Source of the DNA: an uncultured Clostridia bacterium
Lineage (GTDB): Bacteria; Bacillota; Clostridia; TANB77; CAG-508
Reading direction: 5' to 3'
DNA: 35,693 bases
Assembly (NCBI GenBank): GCA_944391835.1
Contig: CALXVA010000007.1
Location: forward strand, 1-35,693
This document shows, piece after piece, positions 9,004 through 17,726 of the stretch. The translations under genes were made by a program, and so were the position numbers. Every line of letters begins with the position of its first letter. Position 1 is the stretch's first letter. Below the pieces are notes generated by a model, which saw only the letters and a program-made list of their open reading frames with translations, was not told the origin of the DNA and searched no databases.

Positions 9004-9011
9004 GCACTACT
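8979..9011. other. Hairpin spanning the convergent ends of rnr and the small germination-operon gene
   Basis: AGTAGTGCCTAA (8979-8990) and its exact complement (9000-9011) enclose a 9-nt loop. The stem contains or touches the stop codons of both convergent genes. No T run follows on either strand, so it may protect 3' ends or act with a factor rather than as a classical terminator. Confidence 0.65.
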
Positions 9012-9136
9012 AAACAAAATACAGCAATTAAATATAGCAAAATTCCAACAAACTTATTTTCCTTATATTCAAAATACCCGCTAATTGCAGTTTCTAAAAA
9101 AGCATAAATGCAAGTAAAGAAAATTACAATGTTCAT
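8987..9136 (-). CDS. Small two-segment membrane protein, possible germinant-receptor D-type subunit
   Basis: A 49-residue reading frame starts at ATG 9136, eight bases after a strong AGGAGGA (9145-9151), and ends at TAG 8987-8989 inside the 3' end of rnr on the other strand. It has two hydrophobic segments (about 2-17 and 29-47) with a short charged turn (EYKENK). It follows gerKC by 37 bp in the same direction. Small two-helix D subunits are known beside germinant receptor operons in Bacillus, usually about 70 residues; this one is shorter, so the link rests on position and topology only. Confidence 0.65.
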   Translation of the reverse strand: MNIVIFFTCIYAFLETAISGYFEYKENKFVGILLYLIAVFCLVVPNFVA

Positions 9137-9173
9137 AAAACCAATCCTCCTATCGCACTAGTGTATATTCTAA

Positions 9174-10424
9174 TTATTCATCATTTCCTCCATCAGTAGA
9201 AGTTAGTAAATAACTTGAACGTAAATTTACATCAAGTTCTACATCAAAATATGCATCTTTATAGTAATGTATCCAATTATAATTCTCCCACTCTTGGTTT
9301 GTGGAAAAATATTTTGAAGCATATAATCCAAAACTATCAATATCTGCATCAAACTCTTTAGAAGTTTTATATAAATAGTTCATTATATTTTCCTTTAAAT
9401 ATGTTTCAGCAGAAGTTTCAATTTTATTAACTAAATCTTCATCTAATAGGTTAATGTTTTTGTTCATAGATTGCATTTTTGCGGTGACTTTAATCTTAGA
9501 AGTTATATATGGTGTATTATTAACTAAATATACAGAATTTTTTGTGTCATTACCCAACTCAATGTATAAATCTATGAAATCCAATTCTTCAATAGGACTT
9601 GGAACTCGTATTTGAGCATTCTTTAATTTATTAGATATTATAAGATGACAAATAGATTCAAAACCATTTAATTCACCAACTAGTTTGTCGTCATTAAAAA
9701 CTGCAAGCCCCATAGTTTCTACACCATCGTTTTTGGGAGATATAGGAGTTTGACCAGCCGTATAATGAGAAGTAACTTCAGAAGAGGCTAAGTCTTGAGT
9801 TTGGGTAGCTTCTGAATTTATAGAACCAAGTATGGCTACCGGACTAGAAAAATTATTGCTAATTGCTGATAAAAATTCATTACAAGTTATACTCTCTGTG
9901 TAGCCGGTATATTCACTAGAGGTAGGAGCAATTTCATAATATCTTGCAGAAACTTTGTCTAGAAGAGGAGCGGAATACTCTAGATACGATTTTGCATCAC
10001 ATTTACTTATTATTATATTAGAAGTAGTTCTAAATTGTATTTCATTCGTAAGAGTATATAATACTTCACTAACCCCTTGTGTTGCAAATTCTTCTGAAAT
10101 AACAAGTACTTTACAATGTGACAAATTTATTTCTTTACCTAGGTAACTGTTAAACAAAGCTATACCAGTATTTATAGAAGAACACTCAACAGATTCTACT
10201 ACCACAGAAGAGGATTGAGAAGAACTGCCAGATGATTCGCCACCATTCGGCAAAGAAATTTGAAGGCTAAGTAATAAATTTTCATTAGTGCCAACATCAA
10301 TGCCAATAGCAACTACATAAGCTAAATTATCTATGCCACGAATGCCGTAATAACTTGTACTTGCAACCAGTATAAGCAAAGTTAGTATAAAAATTGCAAA
10401 TACTTTACGTACTTTATAATTCAT
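9174..10424 (-). CDS. gerKC: Ger(x)C family spore germination protein
   Basis: This 416-residue protein is the C subunit of a germinant receptor, which with the A and B subunits sits in the spore inner membrane and senses nutrients. The family signature follows the N-terminal helix (GIDNLAYVVAIGIDVG), and later parts match Ger(x)C (AVFNDDKLVGELNGFE, then the LKENIMNYLYK helix region and the final domain). Most GerC proteins are lipoproteins with a Cys right after the signal helix; here that stretch reads VASTSYYGIRGID with no Cys, so it is predicted to be held by an uncleaved helix (about 8-26). Start ATG 10424 follows GGAGGT. It is third in the operon, 77 bp after gerKB. Confidence 0.87.
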   Translation of the reverse strand: MNYKVRKVFAIFILTLLILVASTSYYGIRGIDNLAYVVAIGIDVGTNENLLLSLQISLPNGGESSGSSSQSSSVVVESVECSSINTGIALFNSYLGKEINLSHCKVLVISEEFATQGVSEVLYTLTNEIQFRTTSNIIISKCDAKSYLEYSAPLLDKVSARYYEIAPTSSEYTGYTESITCNEFLSAISNNFSSPVAILGSINSEATQTQDLASSEVTSHYTAGQTPISPKNDGVETMGLAVFNDDKLVGELNGFESICHLIISNKLKNAQIRVPSPIEELDFIDLYIELGNDTKNSVYLVNNTPYITSKIKVTAKMQSMNKNINLLDEDLVNKIETSAETYLKENIMNYLYKTSKEFDADIDSFGLYASKYFSTNQEWENYNWIHYYKDAYFDVELDVNLRSSYLLTSTDGGNDE

Positions 10425-10501
10425 AAGAACCTCCTTTTGAGATATTTAAGTTTATTATATTAGATTACTCTGGTATTAAATATTACAAAAAAGTAAAAGT
10501 A

Positions 10502-11614
10502 CTATTCTCTGTAGTTATTTTTTTGATTCTTTTCTAACATTCTTTTTTTTATATTTGCACCTATTAGAACCAATGTAAATATTCCAAAAACAAGCACCAA
10601 AGTGCCATATTTATAAAAAGCATTGGATATTTTTTCTAATGTAAAAACATTATCAATTAGTAGGGAAATAGTAAAAATAATAGTACAAACGGCTACAGAC
10701 AGAGTTTTAACTTTTTTCATATTAGTCATTTTCTTAAATATATTTAAAATAAACATTACAGCTATACTTAAAAATGACATAAGACTTAAAGTCCAAATAA
10801 ATATAAATATAATTTCCGGTCTTTCTAAAAAACTGCTAAGTTTGCTATTGATAATTATAAAATAAAGTGGCGATATTCTAACAACAGAATATATATCAGA
10901 AAAAGCAAAAACTAATGCCATTATTGATAAAATTAAAAATATGCCACATATTAAAGTAGAAGAATATGCTATTTTCGGCATATCTTCTTTTTTATTTAGT
11001 AATGGAGAAATGAAAAACAAGAAGAATAATCCATTAAATGCAAATATGTTACTTGCTCCAGTTAAGAATATGGTCGATGCTCCATCTGCTAAAATAGGAA
11101 GAGAACGTTCTACCCTAAGCAAATCTGCAACAAATATAAAGGTAAATAATATGCTGAATAGAGCAATAGGAACAATTATAGTATTAGTTTTTATAATGGA
11201 CTTTTTCCCCATTAAATTTGCAACAACTACGACAAACAAAAAAAGAAAAACTATAAATGAAATAGGGTAGTCATTAAAATATGCTAAAAATAAATTTTTA
11301 GAAAACATTCTAGTTAAAAAAGAAGATTCTATAAGCAAATAGATTATGCAAAGAATTCCAATTAAAACTTGTAAGAATTTTCCTCCTAAGTATTCAGATA
11401 TATCAATTATATCTAAACCGGCAAAATTTTTTAAAAGTTTTACAATTAACAATACAAAAATAAGTACAAGTGCTAAAATATATATACAATTTAATATAGA
11501 AGCATTTTTTGAATTATCTAATATCATTTGTGGCAAATTTAAAACAAGATGATTTATGAATAAAACCACAATTAAACAAATCGCTTCAAAATTTCCAAGT
11601 TTATTGTAATTCAT
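10502..11614 (-). CDS. gerKB: GerAB/ArcD/ProY family germinant receptor permease
   Basis: The 370-residue product is a multi-spanning membrane protein (about ten hydrophobic segments) of the APC-like GerAB family, the subunit thought to bind the germinant. The ATG at 11614 shares its A with the TAA stop of gerKA (TAATG) and follows GGAGG in the gerKA 3' end, so translation is coupled; a GTG four codons upstream overlaps that binding site and was rejected. Length and topology are normal for the family. The germinant cannot be deduced. Confidence 0.88.
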   Translation of the reverse strand: MNYNKLGNFEAICLIVVLFINHLVLNLPQMILDNSKNASILNCIYILALVLIFVLLIVKLLKNFAGLDIIDISEYLGGKFLQVLIGILCIIYLLIESSFLTRMFSKNLFLAYFNDYPISFIVFLFLFVVVVANLMGKKSIIKTNTIIVPIALFSILFTFIFVADLLRVERSLPILADGASTIFLTGASNIFAFNGLFFLFFISPLLNKKEDMPKIAYSSTLICGIFLILSIMALVFAFSDIYSVVRISPLYFIIINSKLSSFLERPEIIFIFIWTLSLMSFLSIAVMFILNIFKKMTNMKKVKTLSVAVCTIIFTISLLIDNVFTLEKISNAFYKYGTLVLVFGIFTLVLIGANIKKRMLEKNQKNNYRE

Positions 11615-13380
11615 TAGAACCTCCACTTCATACTAATATGTTCTTGCTTATCTTTTTTCTTAGTGTCAAGAAAATCTTCTCTTTTCTCCCTTTTCCAAAT
11701 TGGTTTATTGAATAACCCACTAGAAAGATGCCCTTTAGATGGAATATATGGCTCCAAATACGATACTCCAAAAGATTGAACCTTGGTTGCAATAAGAATA
11801 TGAATAAACGAAGCAAAAGCAATGCCAAGTAAACCTGCTAGGTAGCCAAAAATAATATACATAAAACGCCATATTCTACAGTGAAAAGCAAGGTAATAGT
11901 CCGGAATAGCAAAAGAAGTAATACCAGTTATTGCAACAATTATTATTAAAATAGGGCTAACAATACCAGCTTCAACGGCAGATTGGCCAATAATTAAAGC
12001 ACCAATTATACCTATAGTAGGGCCAATTGGACTTGGAACTCTTAAACCAGCTTCACGAATAAGTTCGAAAGATAGTTCCATAATAATTATTTCAAAAATA
12101 ATTGAAAAAGGAACAGATGCGCGAGAAGCAACTATAGCAAACAATAACTCTGTAGGAATAAATTCTAAGTGAAAACTAGTTATAGCTACATAAATTCCTG
12201 GCAAAAGTAAAGTTATTAAAAAGGATGCAATTCTTATAACTTTTAACAAATTTGCAAATTGAAATTTAATATTATTATCTTCCGAAGACTCTAAAAAATC
12301 TACAAATACGGCTGGCACAATTAAAGCATATGGACTGCCGTTTACAAGTACAACAACTCTACCTTCTAATAAATAAGTTGAAGTCTTGTCAGGTCTTTCT
12401 GTAGAAATAATTTGAGGTAAGCTATATTTTGTGTTATCTTCTAAAAGTTGTTCTAACTGACCAGAAGAAACCAAATAATCGATATCAATATTATTAAGCC
12501 TATATTTTACTTCGGCAACAAGGTCATCATTTGCAATATTTCGCATATAACAAACAGAACAAATTGTTTTACTAACTTTTCCAACCTTAATATTTTCCAT
12601 AATTAGGTTTTCGTTGTTAATAATTCTTCTAATTAGGGAAGTATTAGTACGAAGATTTTCAACAAATGCTTCTTGTGGACCTCTTAGTACTACTTCATTT
12701 TCAGGCTTGTTAATAGATCTTGTTTTAAAACCTTTAACATCAATGTCAAAAGCAATATCTAAAGTATCAATAAAAAGAGCACAGTTTCCCGAATTAACAC
12801 TAGAAAAAATTTCTTTAAATTCTTTTTGAGTCATTACATTATTTTGAGGAAGCAAGCAATTTAAAATATATTCTTTAATATTAAACTTTTTAACTTTTCT
12901 TACAGTAATATTGTTTGTTACAGCCTCGGAAACAACCTGATTTTGATTTCCATCAAAAGAATTTGCATTATTTTTAAGCATTAAAGGTTTTAAAACATAA
13001 TTATTAACTAAATCCATATCTGTCATGCCATCTATAAAAAGTAAAAAGGCTCTATACTGCTTATTTCTTGCAGTTAAAAGAAATTCGCGAAGAACAATAT
13101 CACTATTTATTAAAAGATTGTATTTGACTTTTATATATTCAATGTTCACATCTATACTAGGAAAAATTTCTTTAACATCACTAAATTCATCAGATATTAT
13201 GTTGGAGGCATTAGTAGTGTTTCTATTAGAAAAATTACTGTTTGATTGTGTAGCACTACTTTTATTAGTTCCTAAACTACTAGACGAATCATCATTTGCA
13301 GGAAGAGAAAAGTCGTGAGAGGGCTCTTCTATAGGAAAAAATATTTTCTTAAATGTATCTACTATTTTCATAAAAAACAT
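11614..13380 (-). CDS. gerKA: GerA family germinant receptor subunit A
   Basis: The product of about 588 residues has a charged start, a Ser/Asn-rich linker (about 25-60), the soluble N-terminal domain, and a membrane region from about residue 370 with the family motifs GRVVVLVNGSPYALIVPA and LRVPSPIGPTIGIIGALIIG. A short hydrophilic tail ends the protein. It is the first gene of the gerKA-gerKB-gerKC operon. The start is uncertain: ATG 13380 lies very near AAAGGA, ATG 13371 is spaced better, and both give the same protein apart from three residues. No clean sigma-G promoter was found, although TATACTA-like sequences occur about 20 and 80 bp upstream. Confidence 0.9.
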   Translation of the reverse strand: MFFMKIVDTFKKIFFPIEEPSHDFSLPANDDSSSSLGTNKSSATQSNSNFSNRNTTNASNIISDEFSDVKEIFPSIDVNIEYIKVKYNLLINSDIVLREFLLTARNKQYRAFLLFIDGMTDMDLVNNYVLKPLMLKNNANSFDGNQNQVVSEAVTNNITVRKVKKFNIKEYILNCLLPQNNVMTQKEFKEIFSSVNSGNCALFIDTLDIAFDIDVKGFKTRSINKPENEVVLRGPQEAFVENLRTNTSLIRRIINNENLIMENIKVGKVSKTICSVCYMRNIANDDLVAEVKYRLNNIDIDYLVSSGQLEQLLEDNTKYSLPQIISTERPDKTSTYLLEGRVVVLVNGSPYALIVPAVFVDFLESSEDNNIKFQFANLLKVIRIASFLITLLLPGIYVAITSFHLEFIPTELLFAIVASRASVPFSIIFEIIIMELSFELIREAGLRVPSPIGPTIGIIGALIIGQSAVEAGIVSPILIIIVAITGITSFAIPDYYLAFHCRIWRFMYIIFGYLAGLLGIAFASFIHILIATKVQSFGVSYLEPYIPSKGHLSSGLFNKPIWKREKREDFLDTKKKDKQEHISMKWRF

Positions 13381-13516
13381 GTATCCTTTCTTGCCCTGTT
13401 TAGTATAAAAGGGCACAAATCTTTTCTCTAAAGAATAAAATTATTTAGTATATATTTTCCAAAAAAAAAGAAAATATGTATAAAAATAAAAAAATGTAGT
13501 ATTTTTAAAAACTTTA

Positions 13517-13525
13517 TGGTATACT
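13517..13525 (+). promoter_or_regulatory. Possible extended -10 promoter of the anchored unknown protein
   Basis: TGGTATACT fits an extended -10 element (TGnTATAAT-like). No good -35 hexamer stands at the right distance. A start near 13532 would give a leader of about 54 nt. Confidence 0.35.
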
Positions 13526-13585
13526 AAATTTGTAATAAAATTTGACCTTAAATTGTAAAAAATATATAAAGGAGGAGTTTAATTT

Positions 13586-14263
13586 ATGAAAAAAACCAAT
13601 ATTATTATATTTGTGGTAATTATTTTAGTAATTGTGGCAATATTTGGATACGCAATATGGGATGCAAATAAGAGCATAAACGAATTAGGAAGTACAAATA
13701 CAGAAATAGTGCAGGAAGAAAAAAACATAACAAACGATGTAAATGCAAATACAACTAATGTTAATGAGATTGCTACAAACGAAACACAAATAAATCCTTC
13801 TACCGTAGATACAAATGAAGGAACAACAATAGATTATGTAGGATGCTGGTATATTAGTGAAGAGGCATATTTTAATAGTGAACAAATAGACGAAATAATG
13901 GATAGAAGAGATGACAATGAAATAACAAATGAAGAGTTTGAAAATCAAATGAAGTCTGAAATAAACACAAATATTGTCGAATTAGATGTAGAAAGATATT
14001 TTCAAAACACTATGATATTTGATTTTACAGTAATAAGCCCAGCACCAACACAAAGAGAAGGGCACTTAGATAACATAGAAGTAACATTAGAGGGAAATAC
14101 AGGAACATTTACGTACACAGATAACTGGGGAACAAGCGGAAATGGAACAATAACACTTAATGAGAATAGCATAACACTAAGACTAGAAACCACTAGTGCA
14201 GCACAAGGTGCACTATGGGGAGTAGAAGGAATATATACATTTTCATATAAAATAGAGGATTAG
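13586..14263 (+). CDS. Membrane-anchored extracytoplasmic protein of unknown function
   Basis: This 225-residue protein has one N-terminal membrane helix (about 5-25), a Thr/Asn/Glu-rich linker (about 30-85) and a C-terminal domain with GCWYISEEAYF and several predicted beta strands (TLEGNTGTFTYTDNWG, TITLNENSITLRLE). The beta part looks like a small lipocalin-like or META-like barrel, but no family could be named with confidence. ATG 13586 follows AAAGGAGGAG. It is divergent from the germination operon and convergent with spoIVA, with a long hairpin element right after its stop codon. Confidence 0.75.
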   Translation: MKKTNIIIFVVIILVIVAIFGYAIWDANKSINELGSTNTEIVQEEKNITNDVNANTTNVNEIATNETQINPSTVDTNEGTTIDYVGCWYISEEAYFNSEQIDEIMDRRDDNEITNEEFENQMKSEINTNIVELDVERYFQNTMIFDFTVISPAPTQREGHLDNIEVTLEGNTGTFTYTDNWGTSGNGTITLNENSITLRLETTSAAQGALWGVEGIYTFSYKIED

Positions 14264-14270
14264 AGTAAAG

Positions 14271-14507
14271 GTCTAAATTTACATTCTATTATAGGTTAGA
14301 GTGGGCTTATAAAAAAAGTATGAAAATATGGAATGGAGAGTACTTTGAGTTAGAAATTCTTAAATAATTTTATGGAAAGAGTTCATCTCTGATGGAAGGG
14401 TGCCATAAAATTATTTTAGAATTTCTACAAAAAAGTATCTGGACCGACATATTTTAATACTTTTTTTATAAGCCCACTCTAACCTGAAATAAAATATAAA
14501 TTTAAAC
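14271..14507. repeat. Long hairpin repeat, core in plus orientation
   Basis: Perfect 28-bp outer arms occupy 14293-14320 and 14458-14485, and imperfect pairing extends them to 14271 and 14507. An inner stem of 25 bp with one mismatch is formed by 14351-14375 and 14403-14427. Between the stems lie two unpaired stretches; they contain GAAAATATGGAATGGAGAGT (14322-14341) and GACCGACATATTT (14442-14454). Both blocks recur exactly, inverted, in the element at 26798-27024, whose outer arms have another sequence. The element lies between convergent genes and could end transcription. Confidence 0.88.
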
Positions 14508-14521
14508 TCATTTTCTAATTG

Positions 14522-16003
14522 TTATAATATAATGCAAATCAATCCGCCACTGCCCTCATTTACAATTCTTTCTAGGGTTTCTTGTAATTTTGCTTGTGCA
14601 TCTACCGGCATCTTAGCAAGTTTTGTTTGTAATCCTTCATTTACAAGCTCATGCAAGCTTCTACCAAAAATATTAGATTCCCAAATTCTCGTAGGGTCAT
14701 CTTCAAAGTTAGAAAGCAGATAATTTACTAATTCCTCAGACTGTTTTTCACTACCTACTATAGGTGATACTTCTGTTTCTATTTCTGCCTTAATTAAGTG
14801 AATTGATGGGGCACGTGCACGTAATTTTACACCAAAACGTGAACCTTGCTTAATTATTTCTGGTTCATCAAGTATTAGTTCATCTATTGATGGAGTCACA
14901 ATTCCATAGCCTGTTGCTTTTACTTCTTCTAAAGCATTTGCTATCTTGTCATATTCTTTCTTAGTCTCTGCCAGAGTGGTAATTGTAGAGAATAAATCTC
15001 CTTCATTACTAATTTCAACCCCAGAAATTTCGGTAAGTATTTTATAAAATAACTCATCATATAAATTTACCGTAATATTTATAGAACCTTCGCCAAGTTT
15101 AATTTCACTAATGTTTGTATTATTAATTATTTTAGTATTTTGAAGTTTGGCTATTCCAGTATCTACTTGTTTTAGAATACGAATATCAGAAAAGGCATCT
15201 TTTATTTCAGAGTATAACTCTTCTTTTAACCAATGTGAATCCGATAAACCATCTACCCATTTTGGAAAATTGATATTCATTTTTTCTATAGGAAATTCAT
15301 AAAGTATTTTTCCAAAAATGTCATTGATATCTTCTAAATCAAGTCGTGAACAATCTGTAGGTATAACCGAAGTTTGATACTTTTCTTCTAAGTCTTTAGC
15401 AAGGTTTTTTGTATAATCCGAGAATGGGTCATCTGAGTTTAACACTATAACAAATGGCTTGTTTAATGCTTTTAACTCTTTTACAACTCTTTCCTCAGCC
15501 TGCACATAATCTTCTCTAGGAATATCAGTAATGCTACCATCTGTTGTAACTAAAATACCAATAGTAGAATGCTCTTCAATAACTTTTTTAGTTCCAATTT
15601 CGGCAGCTTGTTCAAAAGGTATTTCCTCATCAAACCATGGAGTTTTAACCATCCTAGGCATATCATCTTCTAAATAACCAATAGCATTATTTACTAAGTA
15701 GCCTACACAGTCTACTAAACGAGTTTTTAACTTTAAATTATTCCCAATAGTAATTTCCACAGCTTCATTTGGAACAAACTTTGGCTCTGTGGTCATAATT
15801 GTTCTGCCACCTGCACTTTGAGGAAGCTCATCTCTTGCACGTTCCCTTTTATATTCGTTATCAATATTAGGAATAACCAGTAAGTCCATAAATCGTTTAA
15901 TAAATGTAGATTTACCAGTTCTTACAGGACCAACTACTCCAACATAAATATCTCCTTGGGTACGATTAGCTATATCTTGATATAATTTTAAATTCTCCTC
16001 CAT
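14522..16003 (-). CDS. spoIVA: Stage IV sporulation protein A (spore coat base-layer ATPase)
   Basis: The 493-residue protein is the cytoskeletal ATPase that polymerises on the outer forespore membrane in the mother cell and forms the platform of the coat. The N-terminal ATPase domain has Walker A GPVRTGKST (about 25-33), the Thr-rich switch AGGRTIMTTEPKFVPNEA and Walker B-like TRLVDCVGY. The middle domain and the C-terminal tail ending GGLICIIL match the family, as does the length. ATG 16003 follows AAGGAGG. Upstream minus-strand sequence resembles a sigma-E promoter, as expected for mother-cell expression. Confidence 0.96.
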   Translation of the reverse strand: MEENLKLYQDIANRTQGDIYVGVVGPVRTGKSTFIKRFMDLLVIPNIDNEYKRERARDELPQSAGGRTIMTTEPKFVPNEAVEITIGNNLKLKTRLVDCVGYLVNNAIGYLEDDMPRMVKTPWFDEEIPFEQAAEIGTKKVIEEHSTIGILVTTDGSITDIPREDYVQAEERVVKELKALNKPFVIVLNSDDPFSDYTKNLAKDLEEKYQTSVIPTDCSRLDLEDINDIFGKILYEFPIEKMNINFPKWVDGLSDSHWLKEELYSEIKDAFSDIRILKQVDTGIAKLQNTKIINNTNISEIKLGEGSINITVNLYDELFYKILTEISGVEISNEGDLFSTITTLAETKKEYDKIANALEEVKATGYGIVTPSIDELILDEPEIIKQGSRFGVKLRARAPSIHLIKAEIETEVSPIVGSEKQSEELVNYLLSNFEDDPTRIWESNIFGRSLHELVNEGLQTKLAKMPVDAQAKLQETLERIVNEGSGGLICIIL

Positions 16004-16047
16004 TAAATATATAACCTCCTTAAAAATGTTTGTACTAAACTTTATTT

Positions 16048-16078
16048 AATGTATATTAAAAGAATTCTATCTTATGAC
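16048..16078 (-). promoter_or_regulatory. Possible sigma-E promoter of spoIVA
   Basis: On the minus strand GTCATAA (16078-16072) and TATACATT (16055-16048) are separated by 16 bp, close to the sigma-E pattern of ATA-type -35 and CATACAnT -10. It lies about 45 bp before the spoIVA start. The match is by eye only. Confidence 0.4.
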
Positions 16079-16092
16079 TAAAATCTAAAAAT

Positions 16093-16121
16093 TTGCAAAA
16101 AAAATATTAATGTGATAAAAT
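16093..16121 (+). promoter_or_regulatory. Sigma-A promoter of glmU
   Basis: TTGCAA (16093-16098), 17-bp spacer, TAAAAT (16116-16121), with TGTG before the -10. The leader carries a small hairpin GTTCC/GGAAC at 16128-16144 close to the expected start point. Confidence 0.7.
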
Positions 16122-16212
16122 GATAACGTTCCTAAAAAAGGAACATAAAATATATTAAATAAACTTTATAAAATAACACAACCTAAGTCTTAAGGAGGAA
16201 TGAAATTAAAAT

Positions 16213-17475
16213 ATGGAAAATAACATTATGGCGATTGTAATGGCAGCAGGTAAAGGCACTAGAATGAAATCGAAAAAGTCTAAATTAGTACAAAAGATTT
16301 TTGGAAAGGAAGTTGTAAAAAGAGCAGTTGAAAATGCAAAAAATGCAGGTGTAAATGACATTGTAGCAGTTGTAGGATATCAAAAAGAAGAAGTTATGGC
16401 AGTTTTAGGAGACACCGTAAAATACGCATTTCAAGAAGATATGATGGGTACAGGTCATGCTGTACTAATGGCAAAAGAATATTTACAAGGTAAGAAAGGC
16501 AAAGTTTTAGTATTAAATGGTGATGTACCTTTAATTAGACCAAAAACTTTAAATAAACTAATAGAAAAAAGTATAGAGAATAAAGAATATGCAACATTGT
16601 TAACAGCAATTTATGATAATCCAAAAGGTTATGGAAGAATAATAAGAGATGAAGGTGGAAATGTTTTAGCAATAGTAGAAGAAAAAGATACTACAGATGA
16701 ACAAAAAGAAATAAAAGAAATAAATGCAGGTATATATTGTTTTGATATAGAAGAGTTGTTATCAGCACTAGATAAAATTAAGCCAAATAATGCACAAGGA
16801 GAGTATTACATAACAGACGTAATTGGAATTATGAATAAAAAAGGCCTTAAAACTGGTGCAGTTGTAGTAGAAGACAATACAGAAATACTTGGTATAAATG
16901 ATAGAATTCAACTAGAAATGCTTACAAAAGTATTGCAAATGAGAATAAATACAGAGCACATGAAAAATGGTGTAACAATAGAGGATGTAAATACTACATA
17001 TATTTATGATGATGTAAAAATAGGAATGGACACTGTAATACATCCAAATACAACAATAAAATCAGATGTGGAAATTGGAGAAGATTGTGAAATTGGACCA
17101 AATGCATACATTAGAGAGGGGTGCAAGTTAGCAAATAATGTTAAAATAGGTAACTTTGTAGAAATTAAAAAGGCAATTATAGGAGAAGGCACAAAAGTTC
17201 CACACTTCATTTACCTAGGAGATTGTGAAGTTGGAGAAAAATGTAATATCGGTTGTGGAACAATAACTTGTAATTATGACGGATTTCATAAAAGTAAAAC
17301 AATAATTGGAAATCATTCATTTATTGGTTCAAACTCAAACCTAGTTGCACCGGTAAATATAGGAAATGAAACTTTTATTGCAGCGGGTTCTACAATAACA
17401 GATGATGTTCCAGACTATGCTTTAGCAATAGCAAGACAGAGACAAACAAATAAGGAAGATTGGAATAAAAAATAA
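16213..17475 (+). CDS. glmU: Bifunctional UDP-N-acetylglucosamine pyrophosphorylase / glucosamine-1-phosphate N-acetyltransferase
   Basis: This 420-residue enzyme makes UDP-GlcNAc for peptidoglycan by acetylating glucosamine-1-phosphate and then transferring UMP. The N-terminal nucleotidyltransferase has the MAAGKGTRMKSK loop and LNGDVPL; the C-terminal left-handed beta-helix has hexapeptide repeats, the catalytic-region HFIYLGDCEVGEKCNIG with its His, and NIGCGTITCNYDG. It is about 35 residues shorter than Bacillus GlmU, with all motifs present. ATG 16213 follows AAGGAGG at 16192. It has its own promoter and appears monocistronic, since a separate promoter follows for the next locus. Confidence 0.94.
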   Translation: MENNIMAIVMAAGKGTRMKSKKSKLVQKIFGKEVVKRAVENAKNAGVNDIVAVVGYQKEEVMAVLGDTVKYAFQEDMMGTGHAVLMAKEYLQGKKGKVLVLNGDVPLIRPKTLNKLIEKSIENKEYATLLTAIYDNPKGYGRIIRDEGGNVLAIVEEKDTTDEQKEIKEINAGIYCFDIEELLSALDKIKPNNAQGEYYITDVIGIMNKKGLKTGAVVVEDNTEILGINDRIQLEMLTKVLQMRINTEHMKNGVTIEDVNTTYIYDDVKIGMDTVIHPNTTIKSDVEIGEDCEIGPNAYIREGCKLANNVKIGNFVEIKKAIIGEGTKVPHFIYLGDCEVGEKCNIGCGTITCNYDGFHKSKTIIGNHSFIGSNSNLVAPVNIGNETFIAAGSTITDDVPDYALAIARQRQTNKEDWNKK

Positions 17476-17497
17476 CATAAAAAGTTACAAAAATTAA

Positions 17498-17526
17498 TTG
17501 ACTTTAGCATAAAATGATAGTATAAT
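17498..17526 (+). promoter_or_regulatory. Sigma-A promoter of the type III antitoxin RNA
   Basis: TTGACT (17498-17503), 17-bp spacer and TATAAT (17521-17526) predict a start near 17533, about 30 nt before the first antitoxin repeat. The near-consensus strength fits the need for excess antitoxin RNA. Confidence 0.8.
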
Positions 17527-17563
17527 GAATATACTAATTAAGTAATATTGCAAAATGTTACAT

Positions 17564-17672
17564 GAGGAAACCCCTAGCCTAATACTAGTGAATAGTATTG
17601 AAATAGGGTATAAGCAAAGAGGAGATTCCTAGCCTAATGCTATAGAGAGCTATAAAGTAGGAAAATTAAAAA
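17564..17672 (+). ncRNA. Type III antitoxin RNA, two tandem 54-55 nt repeats (ToxI/CptI-like)
   Basis: Two related units, 17564-17618 and 17619-17672, both begin GAGGA and share CCTAGCCTAAT. Each can fold with an outer stem (CCCTA/TAGGG in the first, TCCTA/TAGGA in the second, a compensatory change) and an inner hairpin (AATACTA/TAGTATT; TATAG/CTATA). A strong promoter lies before them and a terminator after them, then the toxin gene. This is the standard layout of toxIN, cptIN and tenpIN loci, where the toxin cuts the repeat RNA into units that wrap and inhibit it. Two repeats recall cptIN, but the units are longer than the 34-45 nt I know of. Confidence 0.82.
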
Positions 17673-17707
17673 GAGTAGGGGCGAAAGTTCCTACTCTATA
17701 TTTTTTT
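17673..17707 (+). terminator. Terminator between antitoxin repeats and toxin gene
   Basis: GAGTAGG pairs with CCTACTC around GGCGAAAGTT, followed by a run of seven T residues. In type III systems such a terminator lets only a fraction of transcripts continue into the toxin gene, setting antitoxin excess. Confidence 0.85.
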
Positions 17708-17726
17708 GCATAAGGAGAAATTTGTA

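Noticed and set aside
11628..11828. Overlapping minus-strand frame at the end of gerKA
   Set aside because: It is an out-of-frame shadow of gerKA without its own binding site.
17564..17672. Tandem riboswitch or CRISPR repeats
   Set aside because: The two units are adjacent without unique spacers and lie between a promoter and a terminator before a ToxN-like gene, which is the antitoxin layout; no known aptamer consensus was found.
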